Shown piece by piece: positions 60,899 to 64,000 of a stretch of 64,000 bases of DNA. The notes under the pieces were generated by a model. That model did no database searches. It saw only the letters and a program-made list of their open reading frames with translations, and was not told where the DNA came from. The DNA is taken from positions 1,984,001 through 2,048,000 of the forward strand of contig NZ_CP135084.1 of the NCBI RefSeq assembly GCF_032229285.1. Direction: 5' to 3'. A program made the position numbers and the translations under genes. Source of the DNA: Rheinheimera sp. MMS21-TC3. GTDB lineage: Bacteria > Pseudomonadota > Gammaproteobacteria > Enterobacterales > Alteromonadaceae. Position 1 is the stretch's first letter; every line of letters starts with the position of its first letter.

Positions 60899-63472
60899 AT
60901 GTTTAAGCTAGCAAAATTTATCTTGATAATCACTCTGCTACTCGCAGTTAGCTTAGTATCTGGCTATGCCTATTTACAATATCAGCTTAAAAATTTGCCT
61001 ATAACAAACCTTAACTACGCTATTCATCAAATCGGTTATAAACAAATTGAATTTAGTCAGCTTAGCTTTACTCTGCTAGAGCCAGAGCTAGATGTTCACC
61101 TGCAACATATAAAGCTGAACTGGCACTGGTCAGATTTATTTTCACCTAATATAGATTTACTAAGCCTAAAACAAGGCAAGCTAACTCTAAAGCATTGGCC
61201 TAATAACAGTAATCAAACCAGTGATTCTAAGCTTAGCTTACCTAAACAGTGGCAATTACCAGCAGCTATACCAAAAAATATCGCTATTAATCAGCTACAA
61301 TTGCAATTACCTTGTGCTGAGCAATTTTGTAGTTATAGCCTTAATGCCATAATAACTATTCATCAGCAGCAACTAGACTATCAAATCCAATTAGCTGATA
61401 TCGTCAACCCTAGTCTTGTTCGTGGCCAAATTGCCGGTTTCATCAATACAGCTAACGACCTGCCCTCTATTTATGCTGACGTTACTATTGATGACACTAT
61501 TTCTTTAGCGCTACAACAGCAGTTTTCACAGACAGCTGAACAACTAAACAGCAATAGTAATTTACAATTAACGGCTAAACCGCCCAGCGCTTGGTTGCAA
61601 CAACAACTTAACCTATGGCAGCTTAGTCTCCCCCCTAGTGCACTAGAGCAATTTACTGCCCCTATTAATATTAGTAGCCAAGCGCAGCTTTATTTACCTT
61701 TGCCTTTAGATACGGCTAAGCTTGTACAGCAGCTTAGTGGCAATTGGCAGTTTAATGCCGACTTACCGTCAGAGTTTAACATACCTAATGTAGGTGCAAT
61801 AAAAGGCAACTTAACTGCCCAACTTAGTTTAAATCAAGGTGATATTAGCAACTATCAATTACAGTCAGCTTTACAGCTTAACCAATTACAGTTAGGCAAT
61901 AGCTTTAAACAATATGGAGTGGATATTGATGGTATTTTTCTGGAATTAAATGCCGACAGTAGCAGTCAGCCAAGCTTAGCAGCATTACCCATAGTGGCAA
62001 ACATTAAAACTACGGGGGCAACCCAAGCCAAGATTAATAGCAAAATTGTTATTAATGCCACCGAAGATTATAGCGTTCAATTAACTGAAGTTAAGCTGCA
62101 ACTCCAACAAGCACAGTTAAACTATAAACTGGCTAACAATGAATATATTAATCTTGTCCAACTCAAAATAGACTCTGAATTTAGTGGGTTTTGGCAAGCC
62201 TCTAAATGGCAGCTAGATTTAAGCCAATTAAATGCTACGGCAAATCAGCTGCAGCTATCAGATATTAGTGCTCAACAACTTATGCTTAAGCTACAACCTA
62301 GCCACTTTAGTAGCCAAGAAGCGCTATCTATAGATAGCCAATTTAAACTTGATATTGCAAATTTAAAACATCCAGAATTAATAACTCAGGCATGGCAATA
62401 TCAAGCTAAAATTTCAGGTAATTTTAATAATTTAAGCCTAAATGCTAAATTAGAAAATGCTGCTAATCTGGTCATTAATCATCAAGGCACCTATAACCCT
62501 GAACAAATTAAAATAGACTGGCAACTTGATGAGATATTTTTATTAGCCAGTAATCCTTTAGCTGCAAGCTTAGTGCAGTGGCCAGCGTTATTAGAGATCA
62601 ATCGAGGAAAAATACTGGCTAAAGGTAAGCTTAGCCTAAGCCCACACCAGACTTTACTGGTTGCAGATCTAACGCTTAATGATCTATCTGGCATTTATGA
62701 TCGTGGTATTTTTAAAGCTTTAACAGCCGAAATAGCTTTAGGCTATAATAATGATAATCTTACTCTGGATGTTCAACAAGCCAAACTAGCCGAGTTTTCG
62801 CAAGGTATTGAACTTGGCCCCATCTTACTTAGTGCAAACTATACAGCTAAAAATAATAATATTTTAAATGGCATCTTGGATCTACAATACCTAAACATTA
62901 GAGCTATGGGCGGCAAGATTACAGCCGATCCCATACAGCTAGATTTGACTAAGCAGCAGCAAATTATCAAGTTGCAACTTGATAAAATTGATCTTGCAAA
63001 AGTATTACAACAACATCCAACTTCAGATTTAACAGGTAATGGCTTAATTTCAGGCACTATTCCTTTATTAATCAGTAACAATGGTATCAGAGTAGATAAA
63101 GGTCATATCGCAGCTGAAAGCCCTGGTGGTGAGCTACAATATCGCCCTGCAGCAGCCAGTGGTATGGCAGCTGGCAACCAAAGCCTGAAAGTGGTTCTAG
63201 ATGCGCTTGATAATTTTCACTACTCAGTATTATCTAGTAATGTCAGTTATGATGCAGCCGGTAAGCTTAACTTAGCTTTATCCATTCAAGGTAATAATCC
63301 AAGCTTTGAAAAAGGACGTGCCATTAATTTTAATATTAATTTAGAAGAAGATCTGCCAGCTTTAATCACCAGTATGCAATTAAATAGTGAAATAAGTGAA
63401 AAAATTAAACGCCGCGTACAACAGCGTTTGCAACAAAAAGCCGCTAAGGCTTCAAACGGAGAGTCCCCATGA
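60899..63472 (+). CDS. ydbH: YdbH family AsmA-like intermembrane lipid transport protein
   Basis: 857 residues: one N-terminal membrane helix (about 5-25), then a long beta-rich periplasmic body typical of AsmA-like bridges, and a C-terminal portion with DLTGNGLISGTIPLLI and NPSFEKGRAINFNINLEED that matches the YdbH/DUF3971-type end. In E. coli YdbH works with YnbE and shares, with TamB and YhdP, the job of moving phospholipids to the outer membrane. Its stop overlaps the ynbE start (ATGA). An out-of-frame nine-codon frame, ATGTTTAAG..., overlaps its start. Confidence 0.9.
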   Translation: MFKLAKFILIITLLLAVSLVSGYAYLQYQLKNLPITNLNYAIHQIGYKQIEFSQLSFTLLEPELDVHLQHIKLNWHWSDLFSPNIDLLSLKQGKLTLKHWPNNSNQTSDSKLSLPKQWQLPAAIPKNIAINQLQLQLPCAEQFCSYSLNAIITIHQQQLDYQIQLADIVNPSLVRGQIAGFINTANDLPSIYADVTIDDTISLALQQQFSQTAEQLNSNSNLQLTAKPPSAWLQQQLNLWQLSLPPSALEQFTAPINISSQAQLYLPLPLDTAKLVQQLSGNWQFNADLPSEFNIPNVGAIKGNLTAQLSLNQGDISNYQLQSALQLNQLQLGNSFKQYGVDIDGIFLELNADSSSQPSLAALPIVANIKTTGATQAKINSKIVINATEDYSVQLTEVKLQLQQAQLNYKLANNEYINLVQLKIDSEFSGFWQASKWQLDLSQLNATANQLQLSDISAQQLMLKLQPSHFSSQEALSIDSQFKLDIANLKHPELITQAWQYQAKISGNFNNLSLNAKLENAANLVINHQGTYNPEQIKIDWQLDEIFLLASNPLAASLVQWPALLEINRGKILAKGKLSLSPHQTLLVADLTLNDLSGIYDRGIFKALTAEIALGYNNDNLTLDVQQAKLAEFSQGIELGPILLSANYTAKNNNILNGILDLQYLNIRAMGGKITADPIQLDLTKQQQIIKLQLDKIDLAKVLQQHPTSDLTGNGLISGTIPLLISNNGIRVDKGHIAAESPGGELQYRPAAASGMAAGNQSLKVVLDALDNFHYSVLSSNVSYDAAGKLNLALSIQGNNPSFEKGRAINFNINLEEDLPALITSMQLNSEISEKIKRRVQQRLQQKAAKASNGESP

Positions 63473-63657
63473 TAAAAAAGTGTGCCCTAGCCATTAGCTT
63501 GGCATTGTTGGCTGCCGCCTGTACGCCTAAAGTACAAGTAGCCCTACCAGCGGAGCCAATTAATATTAATTTGAACGTAAAAATTCAACATGAGATTTTT
63601 ATTAAAGTCGATAAACAGCTAGATGAATTATTTAGCGATTCTAGTGGTTTATTCTAA
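63469..63657 (+). CDS. ynbE: YnbE family lipoprotein
   Basis: 62 residues, a tiny outer-membrane lipoprotein. The lipobox LAAAC places the lipidated cysteine at residue 18. The short mature part has PINININLNVKIQHEIFIK-like alternating strands, as in YnbE, which polymerises to extend the YdbH bridge to the outer membrane in E. coli. It overlaps ydbH by four bases and lies 9 bp before ydbL. The three-gene order confirms it. Confidence 0.92.
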   Translation: MIKKCALAISLALLAAACTPKVQVALPAEPININLNVKIQHEIFIKVDKQLDELFSDSSGLF

Positions 63658-63666
63658 GGAGCAAAG

Positions 63667-64000
63667 ATGAAATATTTAACCAGTATAAAAGTTTTATTAT
63701 TAACTGCCATTTTTGCCATTAGTTTACCGGTAATGGCTTTAAACTTACAACAAGCCATGGCTGCACTTGGCCAAGTTAAAGCTGAAGGCTTAGTCGGCGA
63801 ACAAACCAATGGTTATTTAGGTTTAGTTAGCCCTAATGCTACTGCAGAAGAAGTTATAAAGTTAATTAACGATGCTAGGCGTGCTGAATACACTAAGCTT
63901 GCGCAGCAAAATAGTATAGCCGTTGCTGATGTTGAAGCTTTAGCTGGCAAAAAAGCAATAGAACGCACCAGCTCAGGCCATTATATTTTACGAGACGGTA
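63667..64000 (+). CDS. ydbL: YdbL family protein (DUF1318), partial
   Basis: Starts at an ATG with AAGGAGC upstream and runs off the window end after 111 codons. A signal peptide (about 1-24, ending LPVMA) precedes a mature part with GLVGEQTNGYLGLV, INDARRAEYTKLAQQNSIAV and VEALAGKKAIERTSSGHYI, which match YdbL. In E. coli YdbL is a periplasmic partner of the YdbH-YnbE bridge. The C-terminal end is missing, which reflects the window edge. Confidence 0.9.
   Translation, partial: MKYLTSIKVLLLTAIFAISLPVMALNLQQAMAALGQVKAEGLVGEQTNGYLGLVSPNATAEEVIKLINDARRAEYTKLAQQNSIAVADVEALAGKKAIERTSSGHYILRDG

Overview
The window is a contiguous stretch of gammaproteobacterial chromosome, AT-rich throughout, with densely packed housekeeping genes. 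I see no rRNA, tRNA, CRISPR array, prophage or insertion sequence. Gene orders shared with enterics and marine gammaproteobacteria (rsxE-nth, trxB-aat-bpt-infA with clpA-clpS-cspD, nudJ-mnmA-hflD-purB, ydbH-ynbE-ydbL, tamA-tamB), a monomeric isocitrate dehydrogenase and a PrsK/PrsR-type two-component pair suggest an aquatic member of the Alteromonadales or the Rheinheimera/Alishewanella group. That placement is an inference from gene content, not a measurement.

Layout. 0-8 kb: the tail of rsxE, endonuclease III, glyoxalase I, an aspartoacylase-type enzyme, bacterioferritin-associated ferredoxin, a NatAB-type ABC exporter, a DUF3025 protein and asparagine synthetase B. 7.6-19.3 kb is envelope work: an RND pump with its adaptor, a divergent ketoacyl-ACP synthase III, and the TamA/TamB machinery. 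19-25.6 kb: CmoM, a Nif3-family protein, a Lys/Ala-rich small protein, a PilZ protein, a small secreted protein, YaeQ, a GST, dCTP deaminase and the Mrp/ApbC Fe-S carrier. 25.7-36.2 kb: methionyl-tRNA synthetase, an MFS carrier, a probable degenerate HD-GYP protein, a quinone oxidoreductase, YceI, a glycosyltransferase, a TrhA-type membrane protein and a secreted subtilase.

36.6-44.8 kb holds thioredoxin reductase and all core parts of a bacterial N-degron pathway: the two aminoacyl-tRNA-protein transferases Aat and Bpt, the adaptor ClpS and the unfoldase ClpA, with infA and cspD between or beside them, followed by icd. 45-50 kb: nudJ, mnmA, hflD, purB, the ribosomal oxygenase RoxA and a DUF4826 protein. 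50.7-56.1 kb: leucine dehydrogenase, then a tight cassette of a small PDZ-less trypsin-like protease, a PrsK-like histidine kinase and a PrsR-like sigma-54 activator. 56.2-57.8 kb: aspartokinase III behind a clear lysine riboswitch. 57.9-64 kb: two uncharacterised small genes, an M28 lipoprotein peptidase and the ydbH-ynbE-ydbL operon, cut by the window end.

No wholly new multi-gene system is evident. The best leads are the protease-PrsK-PrsR cassette with no exosortase nearby, the degenerate HD-GYP protein, the lysine riboswitch with no obvious terminator, and three perfect inverted repeats in gene-upstream regions (bfd, the RND adaptor gene and DUF4826/leucine dehydrogenase) that do not look like terminators. 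Two of the three redundant AsmA-like outer-membrane lipid transport routes known from E. coli are also present here.
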